DNA of 11,729 bases from Akkermansia sp. (GTDB lineage Bacteria > Verrucomicrobiota > Verrucomicrobiia > Verrucomicrobiales > Akkermansiaceae), in assembly GCA_017628435.1 (NCBI GenBank), contig JAGBZE010000093.1, forward strand, positions 1 through 11,729, in the 5' to 3' direction. Shown in pieces: positions 1-8,291 of the stretch. Made by a program: the position numbers and the translations under genes. The notes beneath the pieces were generated by a model. The model had not been told where the DNA came from and did no database searches. It saw only the letters and a list, made by a program, of their open reading frames with translations. Positions within the stretch are counted from its first letter, which is position 1. Each line of letters begins with the position of its first letter.

Positions 1-4
1 AGAT

Positions 5-1930
<1,926 letters not shown>

Positions 1931-1941
1931 CCCCCTTTTCC

Positions 1942-1979
1942 GCAGCTGCGGGGTGGACCGTGTGCCACCCTGCGTCTGC
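1942..1979 (+). promoter_or_regulatory. Long hairpin in the thrS-infC gap (possible infC leader element)
   Basis: Bases 1942-1956 pair with 1965-1979 as a stem of 14 pairs, including two G-U pairs and one C-U mismatch (1946/1975), around an 8-base loop at 1957-1964. The inner six pairs are GGGTGG with CCACCC. No T-run follows, so it does not look like an intrinsic terminator. It ends about ten bases before an AGGA (1990-1993) and 35 bases before the infC GTG. It could be a translational control structure for infC or a stabilising 3' end for thrS. The pairing is directly seen; the role is inference. Confidence 0.5.
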
Positions 1980-2014
1980 AGAATCTACCAGGATAAAACC
2001 AAGAACACACACAA

Positions 2015-2680
2015 GTGGCAGCCCCCCAGAAACCCAATAATTCCGCCAATAACCGCAACCAGCGTGACAAAGGCGGCAAAAAAGAACCGCAGATTCGCGT
2101 GAACGACCGAATCCGCGCCCCCAAGGTACGAGTTGTTACCGCCAAAGGTGACCAGCTCGGTGTCATGGCCACCCGCGATGCTCTCGCCAAGGCCAAGGAA
2201 ATCGGACTCGACCTCGTCGAGGTTGCTCCGAATGCAGATCCGCCCGTATGCCGACTTATCGATTACGGCAAGTTCAAGTACATGCAGGCCAAGTTGCAGA
2301 AGAACAACAAGTCCAAGGTGACCAAGATGAAGGAAGTGAAGCTTCGTGTTGGCACGGATGTCAACGACTACAACGTCAAGATGGCCCGCACGGAACAGTT
2401 CCTTGACCATGGTCACAAGGTGCGTTTCCAGCTTCGTTTCCGCAATCGCGAAAATGCACACCGAGAGCTTGGCCTGGAGGTGATGGCCAAGGTGGTAGAG
2501 GACATGAAGACTATGGGCCAGGTGGATCAGGCTGCTAAGCTTGCTGGTAACACGGTTACCATGGTGCTTGCTCCGCTTCCTGCCAACCAGCGCGTCAAGA
2601 AGTTCAAGAAGTACGAGGAGGCCGATTTCGATGCCGAGTCCGAGGAGTTCGATGCTACCGACGACGTGAGCGAGGAATAA
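2015..2680 (+). CDS. infC: Translation initiation factor IF-3
   Basis: IF3 binds the 30S subunit, keeps it apart from 50S and checks start-codon pairing with initiator tRNA. The N-domain begins at about residue 28 (RVNDRIRAPKVRVV) and carries the conserved segment DLVEVAPNADPPVCR and the IF3 signature around RLIDYGKFKY (80-89). The C-domain (about 105-190) contains VKLRVGTDVNDYNVK and ends near TMVLAPLP. At 221 residues it is longer than E. coli IF3 (180). The excess is a basic, Asn-rich N-terminal extension of about 26 residues and an acidic tail (200-221) with 12 Asp/Glu in 22. GTG at 2015 is the only usual start codon after the in-frame TAA at 1994. The nearest SD-like AGGA (1990-1993) is 21 bases away, so initiation is not obviously SD-driven. 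A start near residue 27-29 is possible but would leave almost no N-terminal extension. The gene lies 84 bases after thrS and is followed by a terminator rather than rpmI-rplT. Confidence 0.95.
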   Translation: MAAPQKPNNSANNRNQRDKGGKKEPQIRVNDRIRAPKVRVVTAKGDQLGVMATRDALAKAKEIGLDLVEVAPNADPPVCRLIDYGKFKYMQAKLQKNNKSKVTKMKEVKLRVGTDVNDYNVKMARTEQFLDHGHKVRFQLRFRNRENAHRELGLEVMAKVVEDMKTMGQVDQAAKLAGNTVTMVLAPLPANQRVKKFKKYEEADFDAESEEFDATDDVSEE

Positions 2681-2703
2681 AGAGCCTTTTCGAGCCCTTT
2701 CAA

Positions 2704-2743
2704 GTCCCGCGTGTTGCTCTTGTGCTGCACGCGGGATTTCTGT
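2704..2743 (+). terminator. Probable intrinsic terminator of infC
   Basis: An 8-bp GC-rich stem, CCCGCGTG (2706-2713) with CACGCGGG (2728-2735), extendable by a T-A pair at 2705/2736. It has a 14-base loop and is followed by ATTTCTGT. It begins 26 bases after the infC stop. The T-tract is short and the loop large, so termination strength is uncertain. Read on the other strand the stem lacks a T-rich tail. Confidence 0.6.
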
Positions 2744-2782
2744 ATAGAGAAACCGCGCCGATTGTCTGTCAATCGGCGCGGT
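2742..2782 (-). terminator. Perfect 12-bp hairpin terminator facing the minus-strand operon
   Basis: ACCGCGCCGATT (2752-2763) is perfectly complementary to AATCGGCGCGGT (2771-2782). One more G-C pair (2764/2770) gives a loop of five. On the minus strand the stem is followed by TTCTCTATA, a moderate T-rich tail. It lies 26 bases beyond the stop of the last minus-strand gene (2809). On the plus strand no T-run follows directly, so it most likely serves the minus-strand genes and acts at most as a back-up for infC. Confidence 0.65.
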
Positions 2783-2808
2783 GAAGGAAAGACTTTCTCT
2801 CCGTTTTA

Positions 2809-3762
2809 TTAGAAGCTTTCAGCAGCGTTGAGCTGGCCATCCACTGCGGGGGTAGCAGACGGGGTTGTCTCCGGGGTAAGGACGGGTTTATCGCCTGGCT
2901 GTACAATGGGGTTGTTGTTGTGCTCTACGATGGTGTCGTTGTCCTCATCAGAATCCGCCTCCTGACGGGCCTGGGCTTCGCTGACCGGGGCGGGGGCGGG
3001 AGTTGCCTCTGCCGGGGCAAGCGGTTGGCGGGTTACCGGATCCACCTCTACTCCGTTAATCAGCATGCGGGTCTTGATTTCTCCCGTAGTAGAATCATAG
3101 TAACGGCTGGTCTGCACCGTCTGCATCTGACCAGAGGCATCCGTGGTCATGGAGAATGATGAGCTGCTGCTGGTAATCTGCATGCCGCTGTTCATTCCGC
3201 CCATGGCGGGGCGAGCGCCGGGAATGGGCAGCGGGGCAGGTGCGTTGGAGGGAATTGCTGCAGGGGCTGCAGCGTTAGTGTTGCGGCGGGCAATGCGGGC
3301 ACATACGCGAATGGACTCACCCTCCTGGCCAGTAATGAGGTAGAGGTGATCCACACGCATGACGACTTCCTCACCGAGCTGAAGGGTTGCGATGGTATCA
3401 ACGTTTTCTGCCGGCTGGCCGGGAAGTTCGCGGTTCATGGCGATGGTGAACTTCATGCCGGGAATCAGCTGGCCGTCACCAATGCGGTTGAAACGACGGT
3501 AGGCCAGGTTGCTTGCCACCTGGAATACTGCAACCTGCACATTTTCAGGCTCTGTCTGATCAATACGCTGTATTGCCAGATCCTGCAGCCCTGCAAATTG
3601 GGCCGTCACGGTGTTGGAAGCCATCATATCGCAGTTTCCTCGCGACTGTATGGGTGCAAGATTCCCGGGCATGATACGCAGTGCCGGAGCTGTGTTTGCC
3701 AGAAGCATAGGAGTACCCACGGCCAGGGCCATGACGGAGCTAAGTGTGAAGATTCTGCTCAT
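2809..3762 (-). CDS. Secreted hypothetical protein
   Basis: I do not recognise this family. From the ATG at 3762 the protein has 317 residues. It opens with a short basic N-end (MSR), a hydrophobic stretch and a plausible signal peptidase site near MLLANTAPA, so export to the periplasm or beyond is likely. About residues 35-165 look folded and contain the only two cysteines after the signal (in SRGNCDM and IRVCARI). The rest is low-complexity: an Ala/Pro segment, a run of five serines, the block YYDSTTGEIKTRMLINGVEV, then a Pro-, Thr- and acid-rich tail. No lipobox, catalytic motif or further membrane segment is evident. A TTG at 3783 would add seven residues before the signal peptide and is less likely. 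The gene lies 48 bases after menC, ends the minus-strand series and precedes a strong hairpin, so it is probably co-transcribed with the men genes. Confidence 0.7.
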   Translation of the reverse strand: MSRIFTLSSVMALAVGTPMLLANTAPALRIMPGNLAPIQSRGNCDMMASNTVTAQFAGLQDLAIQRIDQTEPENVQVAVFQVASNLAYRRFNRIGDGQLIPGMKFTIAMNRELPGQPAENVDTIATLQLGEEVVMRVDHLYLITGQEGESIRVCARIARRNTNAAAPAAIPSNAPAPLPIPGARPAMGGMNSGMQITSSSSSFSMTTDASGQMQTVQTSRYYDSTTGEIKTRMLINGVEVDPVTRQPLAPAEATPAPAPVSEAQARQEADSDEDNDTIVEHNNNPIVQPGDKPVLTPETTPSATPAVDGQLNAAESF

Positions 3763-3810
3763 GATTATACTTGTTGACACCAAGAGTACGTGAATTGTTC
3801 AAGCTTTCTA

Positions 3811-4836
3811 TCAATTATATTGCATACGCAGGCTGTTACCCTGTAATTGAAGCCTTATGCTCTCATCATCTATGAAGAGGTTTCCCTTGCCGAGCCCCTG
3901 CATAGTGCCGGGGGCTGCGTAGGCGCACCACTCTGCCAGCGCCTCGAGGCCAATGTGGCTTTCCAGTGCGGAATTGACCCACCAGCTGATACCTCGTTGC
4001 TCTGCCGCCTGTGCCCAGCGCTGGGCTGCCAGTAGACCACCATGCAGGGAGGGTTTGATGACAATGGCCTGGGGGTGGACGGCATCCAGTAATTCTTCCG
4101 GCTGGGATACTCCTATCAATTCTTCATCGAGAGCAATGGGAAGAGGAGAGCATCTGCACAGCTCTGCCAATTGCGGCCACTGCCCCCGGCCTATGGGTTG
4201 TTCAATGAAGCTGGCACCTGTTTTCGCCAGTGCCGCAAGTTTGTGCGGGGCATCCTGGGGAGAGAATGCTCCGTTGGCGTCTAGTCGTATCTCCGCCTGG
4301 GGGTAAGTGGCCCGGGCCTGGTGCAGCATCTCAAGCTCCTCTGCAAACGGGAGTGCCCCCACCTTCATTTTCAGGCAAGTGAATCCCTGCTGAATTCCTC
4401 CTCTCATGGATTGCTTCATCTTGTCCACTGAGTCCATCCACACCAGGTGGTGAATGGGAATTCCTGCTTCTCCCTGGGTGAAGGCGGTGTCCCATCTCGG
4501 CTTGTCGGGGTGCAGCGCGGCAAGCAGGGCACATTCCAGCCCGAACTGGATGGGGGATGGTGCCTGAATGCCGAATAATCCATTCTGCTGTTCCACCTGG
4601 CGGCACCAGTGGTTCAATTCCGTCTCTGTGGGTTCCGGCAGCAGTCCGGGCATGATGCAGCATTCTCCGTAGCCAGTCCCCTGCGGTGTGCTGGCTTCGA
4701 TGATGTAGGTGGTGCGTTCTCTCAGTGCGCCGCGCGAGGTAGTCGCCGGTTTCTTGAAATGCAGCACACGCCGCTGCCAGCGCAACCGGAGCGGCTGCGG
4801 AAAATGCATCAGCGGCTCTGCATCAATCAGCTGCAT
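3811..4836 (-). CDS. menC: o-Succinylbenzoate synthase (enolase superfamily)
   Basis: Dehydrates SHCHC to o-succinylbenzoate in cytoplasmic menaquinone synthesis. The protein has 341 residues, close to the usual size for the family. It shows the enolase-superfamily layout: a capping N-domain, then a barrel with the KxK motif (K156, K158 in CLKMKVG). The metal ligands are D186 (RLDAN), E212 (FIEQP) and D237 (ALDEE), and the opposite base is K261 (VIKPS). The enolase superfamily also contains dipeptide epimerases and N-acylamino-acid racemases with the same residues. The call therefore rests on the position directly after menD and menB as well as on the motifs. Its ATG overlaps the menB stop as TGATG (shared base 4836), which points to translational coupling. 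No SD sequence is seen before the start. Confidence 0.93.
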   Translation of the reverse strand: MQLIDAEPLMHFPQPLRLRWQRRVLHFKKPATTSRGALRERTTYIIEASTPQGTGYGECCIMPGLLPEPTETELNHWCRQVEQQNGLFGIQAPSPIQFGLECALLAALHPDKPRWDTAFTQGEAGIPIHHLVWMDSVDKMKQSMRGGIQQGFTCLKMKVGALPFAEELEMLHQARATYPQAEIRLDANGAFSPQDAPHKLAALAKTGASFIEQPIGRGQWPQLAELCRCSPLPIALDEELIGVSQPEELLDAVHPQAIVIKPSLHGGLLAAQRWAQAAEQRGISWWVNSALESHIGLEALAEWCAYAAPGTMQGLGKGNLFIDDESIRLQLQGNSLRMQYN

Positions 4837-5654
4837 CAGGGCAGTTTCGGATACTTGGAGTAATCCGGCTTGCGCTTCTCCAGGAATGCCTGGGAGCCTT
4901 CGTGGGCTTCATCGCACATGTAGAAAAGCATAGTGGCATCGCCCGCCAGTTCCTGAATACCGGCCTGGCCATCCAGCTCGGCATTCAGACCCGCCTTGAT
5001 GAGACGCAGGGCAATGGGGGAGTGCTGCATCATCTCCTCTGCCCACTGCACGTACTCGTCCTCCAGCTGCTCCAGCGGCACCACCTTGTTGACGAGACCC
5101 ATTTCCAAGGCTTCCTGGGCGTTGTACTTGCGGCAGAGGAACCAGATTTCACGTGTCTTCTTCTGGCCTATGCAGCGTGCCATGTAGGAGGAACCGAAGC
5201 CGGCATCAAAGCTGCCCACGCGGGGGCCTGTCTGGCCGAAAATGGCGTTCTCGGAGGCAATGGAGAGGTCGCAAACCACATGCAGCACATGGCCGCCGCC
5301 GATGGCAAAGCCATTCACTGCTGCAATAACCGGCTTGGGCAGAGAGCGAATTTGCTTCTGCACATCCAGTACGGAGAGTCGAGGGATGCCCTCAGTATCC
5401 ACATAGCCGCCGCGGCCTTTCACATTCATGTCGCCGCCTGCGCAGAAAGCCGTGTCGCCGGCACCCGTGAGCACCACAACGGAGATGTCCTGCATCTCGC
5501 GGCAGAGTCGCAGCGCATCGCTCATTTCTGCCGTGGTCAGCGGCGTGAAGGCATTGCGGTAGCGCTCGCGGTTGATGGTGATGCGGGCAATGCCGTTGTA
5601 CTTATCGAAGATGATATCCTTATATTCCTTGATGATGGTCCACTCGCGTTTCAT
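4836..5654 (-). CDS. menB: 1,4-Dihydroxy-2-naphthoyl-CoA synthase
   Basis: Crotonase-family enzyme that closes the second ring of the naphthoquinone by converting o-succinylbenzoyl-CoA to DHNA-CoA. The 272 residues align by eye along almost the whole E. coli MenB. The oxyanion-hole segments are FCAGGDMN (70-77) and IGGGHVLH (118-125). Catalytic residues are in VGSFDAGFG (S148, D150), and Y245 lies in TMLFYM. The QTGP motif (Q141, G143) with W171 in EIWFLCR matches the bicarbonate-dependent type of MenB, in which glycine replaces the aspartate of the other type. Its substrate is made by MenE, which is not in the window. The start is ten bases after the menD stop with no SD sequence, and the stop overlaps menC, so menD-menB-menC should form one transcript. 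Confidence 0.97.
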   Translation of the reverse strand: MKREWTIIKEYKDIIFDKYNGIARITINRERYRNAFTPLTTAEMSDALRLCREMQDISVVVLTGAGDTAFCAGGDMNVKGRGGYVDTEGIPRLSVLDVQKQIRSLPKPVIAAVNGFAIGGGHVLHVVCDLSIASENAIFGQTGPRVGSFDAGFGSSYMARCIGQKKTREIWFLCRKYNAQEALEMGLVNKVVPLEQLEDEYVQWAEEMMQHSPIALRLIKAGLNAELDGQAGIQELAGDATMLFYMCDEAHEGSQAFLEKRKPDYSKYPKLP

Positions 5655-5664
5655 ATCGTTAGTG

Positions 5665-7260
5665 TTAGTTGTAAAATTCTTTCAGGATGGCGGCATCCTG
5701 CTCTGTTTCAGTGAGAACCTCAATCAGCACAGGCCCTGGTTCTGAGGAAAGTAGCCTACTGAGGGCTTCTGCCCATTCGTTCACTCCTGCTATCTGCATG
5801 GAGTTGAATAAGCATCCGCCCCAGGCCATGATGCTCTCTCCATGCGGCGCGCGTATGGCCGGGCTGTCCGGCATGCCGGGCAGGGTGCCGAAAATGCCGC
5901 CCTCCTGGTTGTTCAGCAGCAGTATGCGCAGGTTCGGGCATTGCTTTGCCATGAGCAGGCCGTTCAAATCATAGAACATGCTTAAATCGCCGATAATCAG
6001 GAAATGCAGCTTCTCAGGAGTGGCAAGGGCGTGTCCTGCTGCGGCAGATACGCTGCCTTCAATGCCGTTGACTCCGCGGTTGCATTCCACCTGCACACCC
6101 TGTGGCAGCGGGAAGAGCTGCGCATAGCGCACGGCAGAGCTGTTGGCCAGGTGCAGCACGCAGCCAGCTGGCAGCTTCTGCATCAGCTCGCCTACAAACT
6201 TCATGCCGCTGAACTCGTGTTCCGGGAGTGTGGCGGGGGCTGCCTGCCAGCGCTTGCGGTAGTCGGCATCACCGTTCTCGGCAAAAGCCTCCAGCAGTTC
6301 CCAGAACTCATCCGGCTCGCCTTCCAGAACACGGGTGAGGGCGCAGAAACTGTCCACCAGTTCACCATCCGGGGAAATATGCCAGTGTGCCTTGGGCGGA
6401 TGTGCTCGCAGGAGTCTTTTCAAGCGCTTGGAAATAACATCTCCGCCGCAGGTGATAAGTAAATCCGGGACCCAGTCCGCATCCGGCGTGGCACCAAGAA
6501 GAGTATCCGGGCGGATGCAGTCCGCAAAGGGAGCGTTGGCTATATGCTCTCCTACCAGGGTGAATTGCTTTTCTTCTGCCAGTTGGCTGAGCGTTGGGGA
6601 GGGGGCGTGCTGCTGCCCCAGCAGAATAAGGCGGCGGGGAAGCGCTGCTGCTTCTTCAAGCAGGGCTTCCTCCTCATCCGCATTCATGCGTGCTGCTTCG
6701 GTGCGTTGAATCACACGCACCGGCGGCAGCTCCGCCTCCACCATGCCGAAGAATGGCTCTGTGAGCGGGATATTGAGATGCACCGGGCCGCCGCTGCGGT
6801 GGCGCAGTTCGAGCAGCGCCTCATTGATGAGTCGGTTGGCGTACCAGACATCGTCCTCCGGCACCTGGGCGGAGAAGCGCACCAGGGTGTTGAAGACGCC
6901 GGGCTGGGGCAGGGTTTGGCCATCATTCTGCCCGATCCAGGCTGCAGGTCTGTCTGCTGAAATGATGAGCAGGGGCGTCTTGCGATAAAAAGCCTCTGAA
7001 ACAGCCGGGTGCAGATTCAACACGGCGCTGCCGGAGGTCACCACCACGGCTACGGGTGCCTGCACCTGCTGCGCCCAGCCCAGGGCAACAAATCCGGCAC
7101 TGCGTTCATCGATGACGTTGCGGTATTCCATCTCCGGCAGATTGCTCAGAGTGGCTACGATGGGCGAATTGCGACTGCCGGGGCAGAGAACGGCACGCGT
7201 CACCCCATGCGCCAGCATCAGCGCCACCAATTCCTGAACAACAGGCTTTTCGCTAATCAT
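5665..7260 (-). CDS. menD: SEPHCHC synthase (MenD, ThDP-dependent)
   Basis: Uses thiamine diphosphate and Mg2+ to join 2-oxoglutarate-derived succinyl semialdehyde to isochorismate, the first committed step of menaquinone synthesis. The protein has 531 residues (E. coli 556). The N-terminal pyrimidine-binding domain shows CPGSRNSP (26-33), the ThDP-activating glutamate E52 in IDERSAG, SGSAVLN (76-82) and SADRP (101-105). The middle domain is divergent. The C-terminal domain has the substrate-side NRGVNGIEGS (394-403) and the diphosphate/Mg motif from GDLSMFYDLN (424-433) to the asparagines at 450-451. The ATG fits the family's N-terminus. The gene starts 56 bases after the DUF4105 gene, the widest gap within this strand's series, and that gap holds a candidate promoter. 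No menF or menH is adjacent, so isochorismate supply and the MenH step must be encoded elsewhere or handled differently. Confidence 0.97.
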   Translation of the reverse strand: MISEKPVVQELVALMLAHGVTRAVLCPGSRNSPIVATLSNLPEMEYRNVIDERSAGFVALGWAQQVQAPVAVVVTSGSAVLNLHPAVSEAFYRKTPLLIISADRPAAWIGQNDGQTLPQPGVFNTLVRFSAQVPEDDVWYANRLINEALLELRHRSGGPVHLNIPLTEPFFGMVEAELPPVRVIQRTEAARMNADEEEALLEEAAALPRRLILLGQQHAPSPTLSQLAEEKQFTLVGEHIANAPFADCIRPDTLLGATPDADWVPDLLITCGGDVISKRLKRLLRAHPPKAHWHISPDGELVDSFCALTRVLEGEPDEFWELLEAFAENGDADYRKRWQAAPATLPEHEFSGMKFVGELMQKLPAGCVLHLANSSAVRYAQLFPLPQGVQVECNRGVNGIEGSVSAAAGHALATPEKLHFLIIGDLSMFYDLNGLLMAKQCPNLRILLLNNQEGGIFGTLPGMPDSPAIRAPHGESIMAWGGCLFNSMQIAGVNEWAEALSRLLSSEPGPVLIEVLTETEQDAAILKEFYN

Positions 7261-7295
7261 GCGGGCATTCTATCACAGGCCAGCGGGGCGCACAA
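7261..7295 (-). promoter_or_regulatory. Candidate menD promoter giving a leaderless mRNA
   Basis: On the minus strand TTGTGC (7290-7295), a 17-base spacer and TAGAAT (7267-7272) precede the menD ATG. TAGAAT matches the -10 consensus at five of six positions and occupies exactly -12 to -7 relative to the A of ATG, which would place the transcript start on the start codon. The -35 matches only at TTG. No SD sequence lies before the ATG. This is inference from spacing only. Confidence 0.4.
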
Positions 7296-7316
7296 GCGTG
7301 GAATGCAGGCAAAAGT

Positions 7317-8291
7317 CTATTTGCTGATTTTGCGGCGCAGCGCGGCAGAGTAGTCATCCATGGGCAGGTCGTATCCCACGTAACAGCGTGTGCGGATTTG
7401 CTCCGGTGTTTCGCCCGGGCTGGTCTGCACGGCACCGTATTCGATGAGCAAATCGGCAATGCTGCCGTTGTGCAGGGGCAGGAAATCGTACTTTCGGGCC
7501 ATGGTGGGCACCAGTTCGCGGAATCCGCTCACAATGCCGGTGGAGCAGTTATCGGAGATGGTGTTGTAGTCCTGGTGCGTTGCTTCGGCATGGCGAGCCA
7601 GGTCGATATAGTGCTGCAGCAGCTTCCTCGCTCCTTCCTGCTTGATTTTCAGGGGAAATACATATAAATCCTCGTGGCGGATATTGGTGCGCAGCCCGAA
7701 AATATCTTCCTCTGTGCCGAACAGGTATACAATGCCGTACTTTTTGTACAGACCGGGGATAGCTCCCTGTTCCACCCCTTCGGGCAGGCGGGTTTCGGCA
7801 GAGACAACCACGCGTCGGCCATCCGTGAAGTTGAAGCTGAACATCGTGTGGCAGATAGCGGTCATACCATCCCAGTGGCAGCTGGCAAAATCTACCCCGC
7901 AGAGCGAGCTCAAATCATAGGTCTCGGTGCGGTAGTTAGCTTCGCTGTCCTCCTCGGTGCGGTAGCGGAAATCACGGATGTTATGGATGGTGAGGGTATC
8001 TCCGTTCTGTTCAAACTGCGACGCCTGGGCCCAGGGCTTCTGCCAGCGCTCCGGCGTGGGGCCGGGAATGCACTGGTAGGTGATGATATTGACGATTACC
8101 ATCAGCCAGAGGATGAGGTGTAAGGACACGCGCCCCTTTTTCCGCCACCAGAGAACGACAGCTGCCAGAAAAAGAAGCGTGGGCAGCAGACTGACAGGCT
8201 GGTAATACCAGAGGCCGCAGCACCACAGCAGCGGCAGAATCAGCAGCACTACAGAGAGAATACCGCTGCCGATGAGAATCGCTTTCTTCAT
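7317..8291 (-). CDS. DUF4105 (Lnb_N-like) membrane-anchored periplasmic protein
   Basis: A protein of 324 residues with three predicted membrane segments at its N-end (about 5-28, 33-49, 57-74), then a domain of about 230 residues that should face the periplasm. Motifs typical of DUF4105 occur in order: IRDFRYRTEED (105-115), YDLSSLCGVDF, CHTMFSF (147-153), SAETR (164-168), YLFGTEEDIFGLRTN (189-203) and DNCSTGI (247-253). H148 and C249 are the likely catalytic pair of a papain-like fold. Some DUF4105 proteins in Bacteroides have been linked to lipoprotein N-acylation (Lnb), but there the membrane helices follow the domain, whereas here they precede it. The same reaction should therefore not be assumed. 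The start overlaps the batDE stop as ATGA, implying translational coupling and a role tied to the Bat proteins. Family confidence is good; function is unknown. Confidence 0.8.
   Translation of the reverse strand: MKKAILIGSGILSVVLLILPLLWCCGLWYYQPVSLLPTLLFLAAVVLWWRKKGRVSLHLILWLMVIVNIITYQCIPGPTPERWQKPWAQASQFEQNGDTLTIHNIRDFRYRTEEDSEANYRTETYDLSSLCGVDFASCHWDGMTAICHTMFSFNFTDGRRVVVSAETRLPEGVEQGAIPGLYKKYGIVYLFGTEEDIFGLRTNIRHEDLYVFPLKIKQEGARKLLQHYIDLARHAEATHQDYNTISDNCSTGIVSGFRELVPTMARKYDFLPLHNGSIADLLIEYGAVQTSPGETPEQIRTRCYVGYDLPMDDYSAALRRKISK

Noticed and set aside
2682..2701. Tandem 10-base near-repeat GAGCCTTTTC/GAGCCCTTTC after the infC stop
   Set aside because: Only two copies with one mismatch; most likely chance, and no role is apparent.
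3764..3769. Perfect TATAAT on the minus strand one base before the ATG of the secreted protein
   Set aside because: No good -35 lies at 16-18 bases, and transcription would begin inside the coding region, after the start codon that gives the best signal peptide.
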